Below, piece by piece: positions 1-7,794 of a DNA stretch of 37,023 nucleotides. The notes under the pieces were generated by a model. That model made no database searches. It was not told the DNA's origin and was given only the letters and a program-made list of their open reading frames with translations. Position 1 is the stretch's first letter. Every line of letters begins with the position of its first letter. The position numbers and the translations under genes were made by a program. The DNA comes from Bdellovibrionaceae bacterium UBA3535. Its GTDB lineage: Bacteria > Bdellovibrionota > Bdellovibrionia > Bdellovibrionales > UBA840. The stretch covers positions 450 through 37,472 of the forward strand of contig DFOS01000014.1 in the NCBI GenBank assembly GCA_002376845.1, given 5' to 3'.

Positions 1-50
1 CGACCCTCTGCTCCCAAAGCAGATGCGCTACCAGCCTGCGCCACTCCCCG
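1..50 (-). tRNA. tRNA-Pro (anticodon TGG), 3' part cut by window edge
   Basis: On the minus strand the sequence gives a 7-base acceptor strand (CGGGGAG), a D arm with a GCGC/GCGC stem, and an anticodon stem TCTGC/GCAGA closing the loop TTTGGGA, so the anticodon is TGG and reads CCA proline codons. It runs into the variable region and then off the left edge, so the T arm and CCA end are not visible. It closely resembles known bacterial tRNA-Pro. It is transcribed away from the porin gene. Confidence 0.9.
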
Positions 51-225
51 AATTTGAAAGCACTGTAGTATGCAGAATTACTCCCTTTGTCAAAAAAATC
101 TAGAGAAATTGTAGGATCTTAAGGCATGACGCAGGAATTCCCAACCGAAACTAATGGGTTGAAACCTAGACTGGAGGAAGGTTTAATTCTGGAAGTTTAA
201 AAAGATGGATATAAAGGAGTTTCAT

Positions 226-1557
226 ATGAAAAAACTATTATTAGCTGCTGCCTTGCTAGTTGGCTTTGGGGCGAATGCGCAGGACACCCAGTTTCAACCG
301 GGTGGCTCGCTTGAAGTATTTTACGACAATATGAACAATTATGATTTCTCGGACACTACTCATGACCGGCGAGATGAGTTTGTACAAAAAACGAAATTAA
401 AACTAGATGCTGCTAAGAATGATAATCTTACTGCAAAATTAGTTCTGACAAACATCATGCTTTGGGGGGATAATTCCGCCTTTGACGGAAAAGACACTTC
501 TATGAAAGGTGAGGCGGTTAAGTCGAACCAATTTTTAGTGGAAGAGGCCTATGGTGTATACCAAATGGATCAAGAAACCTCTTTGCAATTTGGTCGAGGG
601 CAGTACTTGCTTGGCCGCGGCGAAGTGATTTCTAAGCGCAATGAATATGAATATATCCCTGTATCTTTTGATGGCTTGTTGTTGTTGCACGATACCGATA
701 ACTACCGTGCCGGAGCATTCATTGTTCGTGGTGTTGATGATGGTTTTAACTTAGAAGAAGGCGGCGAGGGCCAAGCCTCCAACGATAAAAGTGGTGACTT
801 TCTGGGTGCAACACTAACTTTTAAGGCTGTACCAGAGTTTTTGAATGATGTTTTGGTTCATTATATCAATGCTAAATCAGATACATTTGCGGGTAACAGT
901 ATTACCAAGAATGAAAGAACCTGGATCGGCCTAAGCACAGGCGGTGAAACCGGCGCTTTTGATTACAATGCGGCTTATGTAAAATTTGATGGTACTGTTT
1001 ATGGCACATCGGAAATCGACCGTGATGGTAGCATGATGCAATTAGGGGCCGGCTTCAATATGCCAGAAGTAATGGGGCTTCGTATCGGTGTGGAATATCA
1101 CCAAGACTCCGGTGATGAGAGTGGTTCTTTAGCCGATGGCAAATCCGAAACTTATGATCCTCTTTATTATGATTTTAACAAGTATGCAGGTCGCATGGAG
1201 ATTGCTAAATGGGGCTGTACTTATGCTAATAATAATGTGGCGAACACTTGTGGTTCTACTAGCGCGGCTACTCCCGGCTCTTTAAATGGTGCTGGCTTAA
1301 CCAGTTTGGCTCTTCGCTTAAAAGTAGAGCCTAGTGCTGGCCTAAAAGTTATGCTGGATTACTTTATGTTTGAAGCTACTGAAGATCAGGGCTCAGATGA
1401 GGAACTAGGTAGTGAGATCGATCTTGTGGTAGAAAAATCCTATGACAACGGTTTTTATGCCAATGCACTTTACGGCATGTTTCAGGCTGGAGATCGCTTA
1501 GGTAATAACGCGGACGATGCCGAGCGTTTACTAGTGAATTTTGGTTTCGACTTCTAA
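226..1557 (+). CDS. Outer-membrane porin-like beta-barrel protein
   Basis: The start at 226 is chosen because AAAGGAG (213-219) lies 6 bases upstream and because it begins directly with a clean signal peptide (MKKLLLAAALLVGFGANAQ, cleavage likely after AQA/AQ). An in-frame ATG at 205 would put a charged extension before the signal sequence. The mature protein of about 424 residues is rich in alternating aromatic and polar strands and Asp/Asn/Gly turns, and ends in Phe-Asp-Phe; a C-terminal aromatic residue is the usual recognition signal for barrel assembly by the BAM complex. Two cysteines about 14 residues apart in one loop (coded near 1214-1250) could form a disulfide. General diffusion porin or specific channel cannot be decided by eye. 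Monocistronic, with a strong terminator right after. Confidence 0.75.
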   Translation: MKKLLLAAALLVGFGANAQDTQFQPGGSLEVFYDNMNNYDFSDTTHDRRDEFVQKTKLKLDAAKNDNLTAKLVLTNIMLWGDNSAFDGKDTSMKGEAVKSNQFLVEEAYGVYQMDQETSLQFGRGQYLLGRGEVISKRNEYEYIPVSFDGLLLLHDTDNYRAGAFIVRGVDDGFNLEEGGEGQASNDKSGDFLGATLTFKAVPEFLNDVLVHYINAKSDTFAGNSITKNERTWIGLSTGGETGAFDYNAAYVKFDGTVYGTSEIDRDGSMMQLGAGFNMPEVMGLRIGVEYHQDSGDESGSLADGKSETYDPLYYDFNKYAGRMEIAKWGCTYANNNVANTCGSTSAATPGSLNGAGLTSLALRLKVEPSAGLKVMLDYFMFEATEDQGSDEELGSEIDLVVEKSYDNGFYANALYGMFQAGDRLGNNADDAERLLVNFGFDF

Positions 1558-1582
1558 GTTTGAAGCAATCGTATCTGTGATG

Positions 1583-1615
1583 AAAAAAGCCAAGCTCCAT
1601 GCTTGGCTTTTTTTT
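1583..1615 (+). terminator. Rho-independent terminator of the porin gene
   Basis: GCCAAGC pairs with GCTTGGC around a 5-base loop, preceded by six A and followed by eight T, 26 bases after the porin stop codon. The A/T flanks make it potentially active in both directions. Confidence 0.9.
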
Positions 1616-1654
1616 GCCATTGCCACCTGCCTATGAGCCTGGCAACATAAACGT

Positions 1655-2272
1655 ATGGATCCCATTGAAAGAGCCATCTCCAAAATGTCGCGAGCTACCC
1701 TAGTGGCCTTAGCACTCGTGGCGGGGCTTGTTATCATTGTGGTTTTAAATCCGCCCCATTCGGTGTGTGACTCGCAGTTTTTGATCTTTCAAGAGGAGCA
1801 AACACCATTTCTGTATTTGGATAAAAGCCAGGCCTTTGCCAAAACCACCGGATTTAAGGCCTCCTATGATCGTTGTTTAAATGGCAATAATCTAGGAGCC
1901 TGCGCGGCCTTGTTTACTGGTGTCACCAGGCTTTTGGACGATTTGGAAAGTGGTAATCCCAAATGCCATCAATCTTTCTTCAAGCGTAAAGAAGTAAAAA
2001 AAGCCCTAAGCGATACCATGTCGCTAATGCTTCGGCTGGCTTGGGGGAATGAACCTCCCGAAAATATTTATGAACGTACGAGTTGGCTGAGCCGTAATAA
2101 CTTGTTTTTGTTTTGCACTTTAGAAAGTAAATACAAAGACTATTATGGTGCTTCCAATTACGAGTCATGGAGAGAAGGGCAGATGAATGATCTGCCCAAC
2201 CCGAAAAATTTGGATCGCCAAAATATTTGGAAATTAAGTCTATTTTCCTTAGATTGTCGAAAATTCTTATAA
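1655..2272 (+). CDS. Hypothetical membrane-anchored protein with six cysteines
   Basis: 205 residues, family not recognised. A single hydrophobic helix (about residues 14-31) follows a short basic N-terminus, which predicts an N-in anchor with the rest in the periplasm. Outside the helix there are six cysteines (38, 74, 83, 104, 154, 201), an even number that would suit three disulfides and supports export. No catalytic motif is apparent. No clear Shine-Dalgarno precedes the ATG, though an alternative in-frame start is not better. It overlaps the convergent small gene on the other strand by 6 bases. Such lineage-restricted, membrane-tethered Cys proteins are common in Bdellovibrio-like genomes; role unknown. 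Confidence 0.65.
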   Translation: MDPIERAISKMSRATLVALALVAGLVIIVVLNPPHSVCDSQFLIFQEEQTPFLYLDKSQAFAKTTGFKASYDRCLNGNNLGACAALFTGVTRLLDDLESGNPKCHQSFFKRKEVKKALSDTMSLMLRLAWGNEPPENIYERTSWLSRNNLFLFCTLESKYKDYYGASNYESWREGQMNDLPNPKNLDRQNIWKLSLFSLDCRKFL

Positions 2273-2497
2273 ATCCACCAATTGTAGGTTCTCCCAAGTC
2301 ACTCGATCCGGCTCCACTCGCGCCTCGGCTTCAAAGTAAAAACTCTCATCCATTTGATTGATAATTCGTAGAGAGTGGATCTGTTTTTTGCCCTGGCACT
2401 TATGGAAATTTGGATGTAGCCACTGCACCTTCCATTCCCCTGGGTTTAGACCGTATTCACCTAATTGCATATTTAGTGTTTTCGCTGCATTTGTCAT
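2267..2497 (-). CDS. Small hypothetical protein (76 aa)
   Basis: No family recognised. It encodes a soluble, mixed-charge protein (starting MTNAAKTLNM) with several Trp residues and no signal peptide or membrane segment. Two tandem ribosome-binding sites exist: GGAGG at 2503-2507 is 5 bases before the ATG at 2497, and AAGGAGG at 2513-2519 is only 3 bases before a second in-frame ATG at 2509. The better spacing favours 2497; using 2509 would add four residues. The strong SD sequence is the main reason to believe this is a real gene. It ends by overlapping the convergent gene ending at 2272. Confidence 0.6.
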   Translation of the reverse strand: MTNAAKTLNMQLGEYGLNPGEWKVQWLHPNFHKCQGKKQIHSLRIINQMDESFYFEAEARVEPDRVTWENLQLVDL

Positions 2498-2659
2498 GCT
2501 AACCTCCATCTGCCTCCTTCCATGAGCAAGAGCTGTGCCACTCTTCAGCAGCTACCATTTTGGATTTGGCGCCAAGATTGCGATGATTTGTCCGGTTTTC
2601 TGGATTCTACTGTCCGGATTTCGCTTGCTAATTCTATAAAAGTATTGGACTTGTTTTTT

Positions 2660-3415
2660 ATGTTAAAAATTGAAAGTGCTCAGAATCCAAAAATTAAATG
2701 GCTTTTGCAATTGCACAAACGTCGCAAGCGGGATGAGTATAGAACTTTCCTAGTAGAGGGAAGAAGGGAAATTGAGCTGGCCATTCAGTCTGGCTATGAA
2801 TGGGATGCATTCTTTTTTTTACCGGATTGCAAGTTTGAGCCAAAGATAGATACGGCGAAAAGCTATCAGTTAACCTCCGCCTTGATGCAAAAGGTCTCCC
2901 TGCGCGGGCTAACCGAGGGTTGCATAGCAACTTTTCATTATAAGGACGCAAAGCCCATCGCCGTAAAACAAAAGGGCTTATACTTGATTATAGAGAGCGT
3001 AGAGAAACCCGGAAACCTGGGGGCCATCTTAAGGTCTGCGGATGGTGCGGGAGTGGATGGCATTTTTATATGCGATGAAAAATTAGATTTGTACAATCCC
3101 AACCTGATCCGTGCCTCTTTGGGGGCTCGTTTTACCCAGGCATTGGAAGTTTTAAGTTTGCAGGAGATTAAAACGAAGTTGGCAGGGATTCCCATTTTTG
3201 CTACCAGCCCAGAGGCTACAAAAAATATCTGGCAGGTAGATTTGCAAAATGGCGCTGCCTGGCTGCTAGGCAGCGAGAAAGATGGACTTAGTCAGCTAGC
3301 TATGGATATGGCAGATGAATTGGTGAAAATACCTATGAGCGGGCAAGTGGATTCCTTGAATGTATCCGTAGCTAGTGCTTTAGTTATTTATGAAAGCCGA
3401 AGAAGGTGGCTATGA
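2660..3415 (+). CDS. SpoU/TrmH-family RNA 2'-O-methyltransferase
   Basis: 251 residues from the chosen start; this ATG gives the family-typical beginning (MLKIESAQNPKIKWL) whereas an upstream in-frame ATG at 2522 would add a 46-residue N-terminus unlike the family. The N-terminal substrate-binding domain (about 1-100, with the basic LHKRRKRDEYRTFLVEGRRE segment) is followed by the knotted SPOUT domain: motif 1 GNLGAILRSADGAG, motif 2 GSEKDGLS, and motif 3 IPMSGQVDSLNVSVAS-ALVIYE. These enzymes use S-adenosylmethionine to methylate ribose 2'-OH in rRNA or tRNA; the layout is closest to RlmB-like 23S rRNA enzymes, but the target base is not decidable here. Its stop overlaps the next ATG (ATGA), implying translational coupling. 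Confidence 0.88.
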   Translation: MLKIESAQNPKIKWLLQLHKRRKRDEYRTFLVEGRREIELAIQSGYEWDAFFFLPDCKFEPKIDTAKSYQLTSALMQKVSLRGLTEGCIATFHYKDAKPIAVKQKGLYLIIESVEKPGNLGAILRSADGAGVDGIFICDEKLDLYNPNLIRASLGARFTQALEVLSLQEIKTKLAGIPIFATSPEATKNIWQVDLQNGAAWLLGSEKDGLSQLAMDMADELVKIPMSGQVDSLNVSVASALVIYESRRRWL

Positions 3416-3789
3416 TATTGCTTCTCCAAATACTCAGTGTTTTTGTTGTTTTGGCTATTTTTCAACTTGTGCCTTTGACCATTGCAGGCATGCTAGCCTC
3501 CAGCATATTCATTATGGTAGCGATGATTTCTACTTACTATTTCTTTGCCTATCTAAGGTGGAAGTCTTTTGCTTTGTATACGTGGTTGCTATTTTTGCTA
3601 GTCTTGGCGTTTCCGATTTTGGCCCTTCGTATCTACTATATGGATCTGCCTACTAGTGAAATTATTATAGGCGGAATCCCTTTCTCAACATTGCATCGAT
3701 TGTCTGAAAAAGCCTACCTGCTTTGCTTTTTGCTCAGCCTGATGGATTATGCTCGCATAAAAAAAGCGGCCAACAAAGCCGCTTCTTAA
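3412..3789 (+). CDS. Small multi-pass membrane protein
   Basis: 125 residues with about four predicted transmembrane helices (near 2-20, 22-42, 50-70 and 90-108) and a short basic cytoplasmic tail (DYARIKKAANKAAS). The ATG at 3412 overlaps the stop of the upstream methyltransferase gene (ATGA) and has AGAAGG about 5 bases upstream; a GTG at 3406 is also possible. Family not recognised. Coupling to an RNA methyltransferase gene says only that the two are co-expressed. The last codons lie inside the terminator hairpin that serves the convergent rpsR gene. Confidence 0.65.
   Translation: MILLLQILSVFVVLAIFQLVPLTIAGMLASSIFIMVAMISTYYFFAYLRWKSFALYTWLLFLLVLAFPILALRIYYMDLPTSEIIIGGIPFSTLHRLSEKAYLLCFLLSLMDYARIKKAANKAAS
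3759..3787 (-). terminator. Terminator of rpsR, probably bidirectional
   Basis: On the minus strand AAGCGGC pairs with GCCGCTT around TTTGTTG and is followed by a run of T, 23 bases after the rpsR stop. On the plus strand the same stem is followed by TTCTT, so it may also end transcription of the membrane-protein gene whose last codons it contains. Confidence 0.75.
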
Positions 3790-3809
3790 ATCTCGAATGA
3801 AATGAGAAC

Positions 3810-4085
3810 TTAATCGATTTCAAATGGTTTCGGTGAAATCACCGGCGGACGAAAAAAACTATCATAGGCAAACGAGCCACTCGGAAGTAGCGACAAATTA
3901 CGGGCTTTTTTGATAGCACGGGCCAGGTCGTTTTGCTGCTTTAAGCTCAATTTGGAGATACGAGATGGTACGATTTTCCCGCCTTCGCCAATATAACGGT
4001 AAAGCGAGCTAGGATCTTTGTAATCAAATTTGTGAGTACCCTTGTATTCTGTTCTGTATTTGGAGCGAATCGTATTCTTTTTCAT
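3810..4085 (-). CDS. rpsR: 30S ribosomal protein S18, zinc-free type
   Basis: 91 residues. The core IGEGGKIVPSRISKLSLKQQ followed by LARAIKKARNLSLLP is diagnostic of S18, which binds 16S rRNA next to S6 on the small-subunit platform. The start at 4085 is taken because the protein then begins MKKNTIRSKYRTEYK, with AAGGA about 11 bases upstream; a longer reading from 4226 has no family similarity. The N-terminus has no cysteine pairs, so this is the form that needs no zinc. It does not sit in the common rpsF-rpsR-rplI cluster but stands alone, divergent from rpmB and the L24-like gene and convergent with an unrelated membrane protein gene. Whether another rpsR exists in the genome cannot be seen. 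Confidence 0.92.
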   Translation of the reverse strand: MKKNTIRSKYRTEYKGTHKFDYKDPSSLYRYIGEGGKIVPSRISKLSLKQQNDLARAIKKARNLSLLPSGSFAYDSFFRPPVISPKPFEID

Positions 4086-4204
4086 ATCGTCTCTTTCCTT
4101 TTCAGGTCGCCATAAAACCTTAAAAATATAGAAAAATCCAGCCTTTTTTGTTTCTTTTTGTGATTTTTTCTTATATATCTTGCTGCCATATGGCCAATTA
4201 ATGC

Positions 4205-4233
4205 TTGCGACCCCTGCGTCGATCATTTATATA
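4205..4233 (+). promoter_or_regulatory. Candidate sigma70 promoter for rpmB and the L24-like gene
   Basis: TTGCGA (4205-4210) and TATATA (4228-4233) are separated by 17 bases, and the -10 box lies about 22 bases before the rpmB start codon. A perfect 10-base palindrome (GCCATATGGC, 4185-4194) lies just upstream in the rpsR-rpmB divergent region. The promoter is inferred from consensus match only. Confidence 0.45.
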
Positions 4234-4255
4234 CTTGGTTCGTTTTGGAGGTATT

Positions 4256-4555
4256 ATGGCTCGCTGTGAATTGAGCGGAAAGAGTCCTGTAGTTAAAAAC
4301 TTAGTCAGCCACTCAAATATCAAGACCAAGTCGGTGGCTAGTCCCAATATTCAAAAAAAGCAGCTGTATTCTCAGGCTCTAAATGAATTTGTTAGTCTTA
4401 AGGTTGCTGCAAGTACGCTACGTACGATTGAGAACAAAGGTAGTTTTGATAGCTATATATTAAGGCAGCCAGAGCAGAAATTGTCAAAAAGAGCCTTAGA
4501 AGTTAGAAAGAGAATTCGCAAAAAATTGGCTGGGCCAAGTAAAAAGAAAGTCTAG
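4256..4555 (+). CDS. rpmB: 50S ribosomal protein L28, zinc-free type
   Basis: 99 residues, starting MARCELSGKSPVVKNLVSHS, with the family-typical SHSNIKTKS stretch and the LKVAASTLRTIE block, ending in a basic tail. The ATG at 4256 follows GGAGG (4247-4251) by 4 bases. Zinc-binding L28 proteins carry CxxC pairs; here the first pair is reduced to Cys4 with Ser7 at the partner position and the second pair is absent (SLKVAASTLR), so it cannot bind zinc in the usual way. It is followed after 12 bases by the L24-like gene, forming a two-gene operon, and is divergent from the zinc-free S18. Confidence 0.93.
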   Translation: MARCELSGKSPVVKNLVSHSNIKTKSVASPNIQKKQLYSQALNEFVSLKVAASTLRTIENKGSFDSYILRQPEQKLSKRALEVRKRIRKKLAGPSKKKV

Positions 4556-4567
4556 GAGTTTGCCGCT

Positions 4568-4816
4568 ATGAAGTTAAAAATTAAAAAAGATGCAACGGTC
4601 GAAGTAATTACGGGCAACGATAAGGGCAAGCAAGGCCAAGTTTTGGATATCGACAAGCGAGCTATGCGTATCAAGGTAAAGGGTGTGAAGATGATGACTC
4701 ACTTTGATCGTGAAAATGGCCTAGAGAAAAAAGAGGGCTATATCGATTATTCCAACGTTAAGTTGATCTCCAATCCTACAGAAAAAAAGAAAATCGCCAA
4801 AAAGCGTGCTAAGTAA
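4568..4816 (+). CDS. rplX: Short L24-like KOW ribosomal protein
   Basis: 82 residues. The KOW motif is clear (VEVITGNDKGKQGQVLDID, then IKVKGVKMMTH), followed by a strand containing IDYSNVKLIS that matches the middle of L24, and a Lys-rich end. L24 is an assembly initiator of the large subunit and usually has about 100-110 residues; this copy lacks the usual C-terminal part and its first strand reads KIKKDATVEV rather than the usual KxGDxVxV. L24 is normally encoded between rplN and rplE in the spc operon; here it follows rpmB. It may be the relocated only copy or a divergent paralogue. GGAG (4556-4559) precedes the ATG. Confidence 0.85.
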   Translation: MKLKIKKDATVEVITGNDKGKQGQVLDIDKRAMRIKVKGVKMMTHFDRENGLEKKEGYIDYSNVKLISNPTEKKKIAKKRAK

Positions 4817-4838
4817 GTCAGGCACATAGGGTGATAAC

Positions 4839-4868
4839 AAAAAGCAGGTGAAAACCTGCTTTTTTTTT
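4839..4868 (+). terminator. Rho-independent terminator after rpmB and the L24-like gene
   Basis: AAAAAGCAGGT pairs with ACCTGCTTTTT around a GAAA tetraloop and is followed by a run of T, about 25 bases after the L24-like stop codon. Confidence 0.92.
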
Positions 4869-4894
4869 GCTGCTTTCTTTGCTAGCCTACAAGT

Positions 4895-5182
4895 ATGTCA
4901 GCTTTGATTCTACTACTTCTATTTAGTTTTGCAGAGGATGAGACTCTTTCTTACGTCATTTGCAAAAACGGCAGTATCGTTCGTACCATTCAGGTCGACT
5001 GGGTAGAAAGTGAAAAAGCATGCATAACCACATATACCAAAGCTGGCGTTGGCCGTGAGGTCGGGCGAGCTAGCAATAAGCCCTATTGTCAAAAATGGAT
5101 TGATAATATCCGAGGAAACTTAACCGCAGCCGGTTGGAAGTGTCGCGATGTCAGCGAACAAGTCAAAGTCATATCCGAATAA
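4895..5182 (+). CDS. Small secreted protein with four cysteines
   Basis: 95 residues. A short signal peptide (MSALILLLLFSFA) precedes an acidic mature N-terminus, and the mature part has four cysteines (23, 43, 65, 83), which would suit two disulfides in the periplasm. No catalytic motif and no family recognised. It has only a weak ribosome-binding site. The 3' end overlaps the alternative start of the nitrilase-family gene, so the two are probably co-transcribed. Confidence 0.65.
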   Translation: MSALILLLLFSFAEDETLSYVICKNGSIVRTIQVDWVESEKACITTYTKAGVGREVGRASNKPYCQKWIDNIRGNLTAAGWKCRDVSEQVKVISE

Positions 5183-5999
5183 ATCCATGCGTGTGCATTT
5201 GGTACAGATGTGTTCGGTCAATGATAAGAAAAAAAACTTAGATGATTTTTTGACCCATTTAGAAGGTGTGAATGCACAGGCTGGCGATATGTTTTTTCTG
5301 CCTGAAAACTCCTTGTTTATGCGTGGCTCGCAAGCGGAAGTGGTAGAAACTTTTGATCTTCAAGGGGGAGAGCTAGAGCCACTTCAAAATTATTGCCGCG
5401 ACAAACAAGTCTTCATGCATCTTGGAGCCATTGGAGTGCGGCACCTTGAAAAGACCTACAATGCGTCGGTAAAAATTTTTCCGGATGGCTCTTTGGAGGA
5501 TTCTTATCGGAAGATCCATCTTTTTGATGTGGAAGTTGATGGAGAAAAACTAATTCGTGAATCTGACGCTTTTCATGCGGGTGAAAGTTTAAATACATTT
5601 AAATTTCAAGGAGTGGAATTTGGTCAGACCATTTGCTATGACTTGCGTTTTTCAAAACTTTTTTTAGCCTATGCGGATCTTGGCGTGGATGTAATATTGG
5701 TGCCCTCCTCATTTTTTTATGTGACAGGCAAGGATCATTGGGAAGTCCTAAATCGAGCGCGGGCCATTGAAACGCAATGTTTTATCATTGCTGCAGCTCA
5801 AGGCGGATTGCATGCAGGCAAACAAAAAACCTGGGGACATTCCATGATTGTAGATCCTTGGGGGCATATTGTTGCAGAAATTCCAAATAGCTCAGATAAG
5901 CCACAATCGGTCTTAGCCGAGCTGGATTTATCGCTTATTGCGAAAGCACGTCGGCAAATTCCCTTGGCAGAACATCGCCTGCGAGGGTTTTCTTCTTAG
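5148..5999 (+). CDS. Carbon-nitrogen hydrolase (nitrilase superfamily, Nit-type amidase)
   Basis: 283 residues. The catalytic Glu-Lys-Cys triad is visible: Glu53 in FLPENSLF, Lys122 in YRKIHLFDVE, and Cys163 in GQTICYDLRF. The segment DHWEVLNRARAIETQCFIIAA is typical of the NIT1/NIT2 branch, whose members hydrolyse omega-amides such as deaminated glutathione, a metabolite-repair role; the precise substrate is inferred. Start is uncertain: the ATG at 5148 has GGAAG 8 bases upstream and overlaps the preceding gene by 35 bases, whereas the ATG at 5187 gives the family-typical beginning MRVHLVQM but lacks an SD. Cytoplasmic, no signal peptide. Confidence 0.88.
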   Translation: MSANKSKSYPNKSMRVHLVQMCSVNDKKKNLDDFLTHLEGVNAQAGDMFFLPENSLFMRGSQAEVVETFDLQGGELEPLQNYCRDKQVFMHLGAIGVRHLEKTYNASVKIFPDGSLEDSYRKIHLFDVEVDGEKLIRESDAFHAGESLNTFKFQGVEFGQTICYDLRFSKLFLAYADLGVDVILVPSSFFYVTGKDHWEVLNRARAIETQCFIIAAAQGGLHAGKQKTWGHSMIVDPWGHIVAEIPNSSDKPQSVLAELDLSLIAKARRQIPLAEHRLRGFSS

Positions 6000-6087
6000 C
6001 CTATTGGATGAACTGCGCATAAGTCTGGCTTTTTTTCTAGAATTCTCACTTGATTTTTACTAAGCTCTGCCTACATCAGGAGGCAAA

Positions 6088-7785
6088 ATGACGGATCTTG
6101 AGACTGTGCAGCGAGAAAGCATGGAAGTGGATGTTTTAATCGTAGGGGCCGGTAGTGCGGGGCTAGCTTGTGCTATCGAATTGCAAAAACAAATCCATGC
6201 TCACAACGAAAAGGCATCGGAGCCAATTCCTGAACAAATGATTGTTGTCATCGAAAAGGCGGCCGAAGTAGGAGCCCACTCTTTTTCTGGAGCGGTAATG
6301 GACCCTGCCGCGCTGAAAGAACTGATTCCGGATTATCGTGAGAAGGGATGCCCCATTGAATGTGATGCCGAAGAAGATGCGGTTTATTACTTAGGCAGAG
6401 ATACGACAATAAAAGCTCCCATCACCCCACCTCCGTTTAAAAATAAAGGCAAACATATTGTTTCCATTTCTAAAGTGAATCGCTGGCTGGGTGAGCAAGC
6501 CGAAGCCATGGGGATCAATATCTTTCCTGGTTTTCCTGCGGTGGAAGCACTCTACGATGAAGATGGCAACGTTACAGGTGTGCGAACAGGTGATCGGGGT
6601 TTGGACAAAGAAGGCAAGCCGAAAGCCAATTTTGAGCCAGGTATGATTTTAAATTCGAAGGTAACGATTTTTGCTGAAGGCCCAAGAGGCTCGCTATTTC
6701 AACAAGTTTGTAAAAAGTTGGATTTGCGCAAAGGCAAAAACGAAGAAGTCTTTGAAGAAGGGGTAAAAGAAATCATCCAAATGCCTAAGGGTACTGTAAA
6801 GCCAGGGCAAGTGATTCATACATTGGGATTTCCCTTATATAAGTCCATTGGCGGCACCTTTATTTATACTCTGCCAAATGATCAAATCATTTTGGGGCTT
6901 GTTGCCTATCTTGATACGGAAGACCCTCTGCTTGATCCCCACAGAGAACTACAGAAACTAAAGACCCATCCCTTTTTGCAAAAGATGTTAAAAGGTGGAA
7001 AGGTGATTGCTTATGGCGGTAAGGTCATTCCTGCTGGCGGCTGGTATTCTATGCCAAAGCTTTATCATGGCGGCATGATGGTGGTAGGCGATACGGCCTC
7101 CATGGTGGATGTGCAAAAACTAAAAGGCATTCATTTGGCGATGAAATCGGGAATGCTTGCTGGGCAAACGGCTTTTGAAGCCATTCGTGATCAGGATTTC
7201 TCCGAGAAAAAACTTTCAGCCTACGAAAAACGAATCCATGATTCCTATGTAAAAAAGCAGCTCTATCGAGTAAGAAACTTTCATCAAACCTTGTCCAAAG
7301 GGGTTTTTGCCTCCTTGCCTCTAATTGCTTTGCAAGAGATTACAGGAGGACGCGGTCTGGTAGACAATATGAAGGTAAAAAAAGACCGAGAATATACCGA
7401 GCCTGCCGTGGAGATTTGGGGAGCCAATCCCGAAAAGGCCGAAGACAATCAACTTCCCAAACCAGATGGGGAATTGTTTTTTGACAAGCTATCTAGTGTT
7501 TATATGACTGGCTCTATGCACGATGAGGATAGTCCCAACCACTTGCTTGTGGAAAATACTGACATATGCTCCAACACATGTGAGCCCAAATACAAATCGC
7601 CTTGCAACCATTTTTGTCCTGCAAATGTTTACGAGATGCAAGAGACTGGAAGTGGAAGAAAAGATTTGGTGATTAATTATACCAACTGCATTCATTGTAA
7701 AACTTGTGATATCAAGTGTCCGTTTGACAACATCTTGTGGACAACCCCAGAAGGCGGCGGCGGCCCGCAGTACACGATTACCTAA
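6088..7785 (+). CDS. Electron transfer flavoprotein:ubiquinone oxidoreductase
   Basis: 565 residues, the normal length for bacterial ETF-QO. The N-terminus has the FAD-binding VLIVGAGSAGLA loop; the middle carries the quinone-binding region and a second FAD contact region (GMMVVGDTASMVDVQKLKGIHLAMKSG, split here only as a description of positions near 7075-7155). The C-terminus binds one 4Fe-4S cluster through Cys534, Cys537, Cys540 and Cys544 in NCIHCKTCDIKCP. The enzyme takes electrons from ETF, reduced by acyl-CoA and other dehydrogenases, and passes them to ubiquinone at the inner membrane, which fits a lifestyle that burns fatty acids and amino acids. AGGAGG lies 5 bases before the ATG. 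No etfA or etfB is adjacent. hflK starts 9 bases downstream. Confidence 0.95.
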   Translation: MTDLETVQRESMEVDVLIVGAGSAGLACAIELQKQIHAHNEKASEPIPEQMIVVIEKAAEVGAHSFSGAVMDPAALKELIPDYREKGCPIECDAEEDAVYYLGRDTTIKAPITPPPFKNKGKHIVSISKVNRWLGEQAEAMGINIFPGFPAVEALYDEDGNVTGVRTGDRGLDKEGKPKANFEPGMILNSKVTIFAEGPRGSLFQQVCKKLDLRKGKNEEVFEEGVKEIIQMPKGTVKPGQVIHTLGFPLYKSIGGTFIYTLPNDQIILGLVAYLDTEDPLLDPHRELQKLKTHPFLQKMLKGGKVIAYGGKVIPAGGWYSMPKLYHGGMMVVGDTASMVDVQKLKGIHLAMKSGMLAGQTAFEAIRDQDFSEKKLSAYEKRIHDSYVKKQLYRVRNFHQTLSKGVFASLPLIALQEITGGRGLVDNMKVKKDREYTEPAVEIWGANPEKAEDNQLPKPDGELFFDKLSSVYMTGSMHDEDSPNHLLVENTDICSNTCEPKYKSPCNHFCPANVYEMQETGSGRKDLVINYTNCIHCKTCDIKCPFDNILWTTPEGGGGPQYTIT

Positions 7786-7794
7786 GGAGGTATC

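Noticed and set aside
51..212. Possible riboswitch or promoter upstream of the porin gene
   Set aside because: TTGTCA at 87 has no acceptable -10 at normal spacing and no recognised riboswitch core is present.
4086..4255. Search for a Zur box in the rpsR-rpmB divergent region
   Set aside because: No sequence resembling the usual Zur palindrome was seen; the GCCATATGGC palindrome is not Zur-like, so zinc control stays a hypothesis.
6000..6087. TTGATT/TACATC as promoter of the ETF-QO gene
   Set aside because: The -10 would overlap the ribosome-binding site, leaving no room for the start of the transcript.
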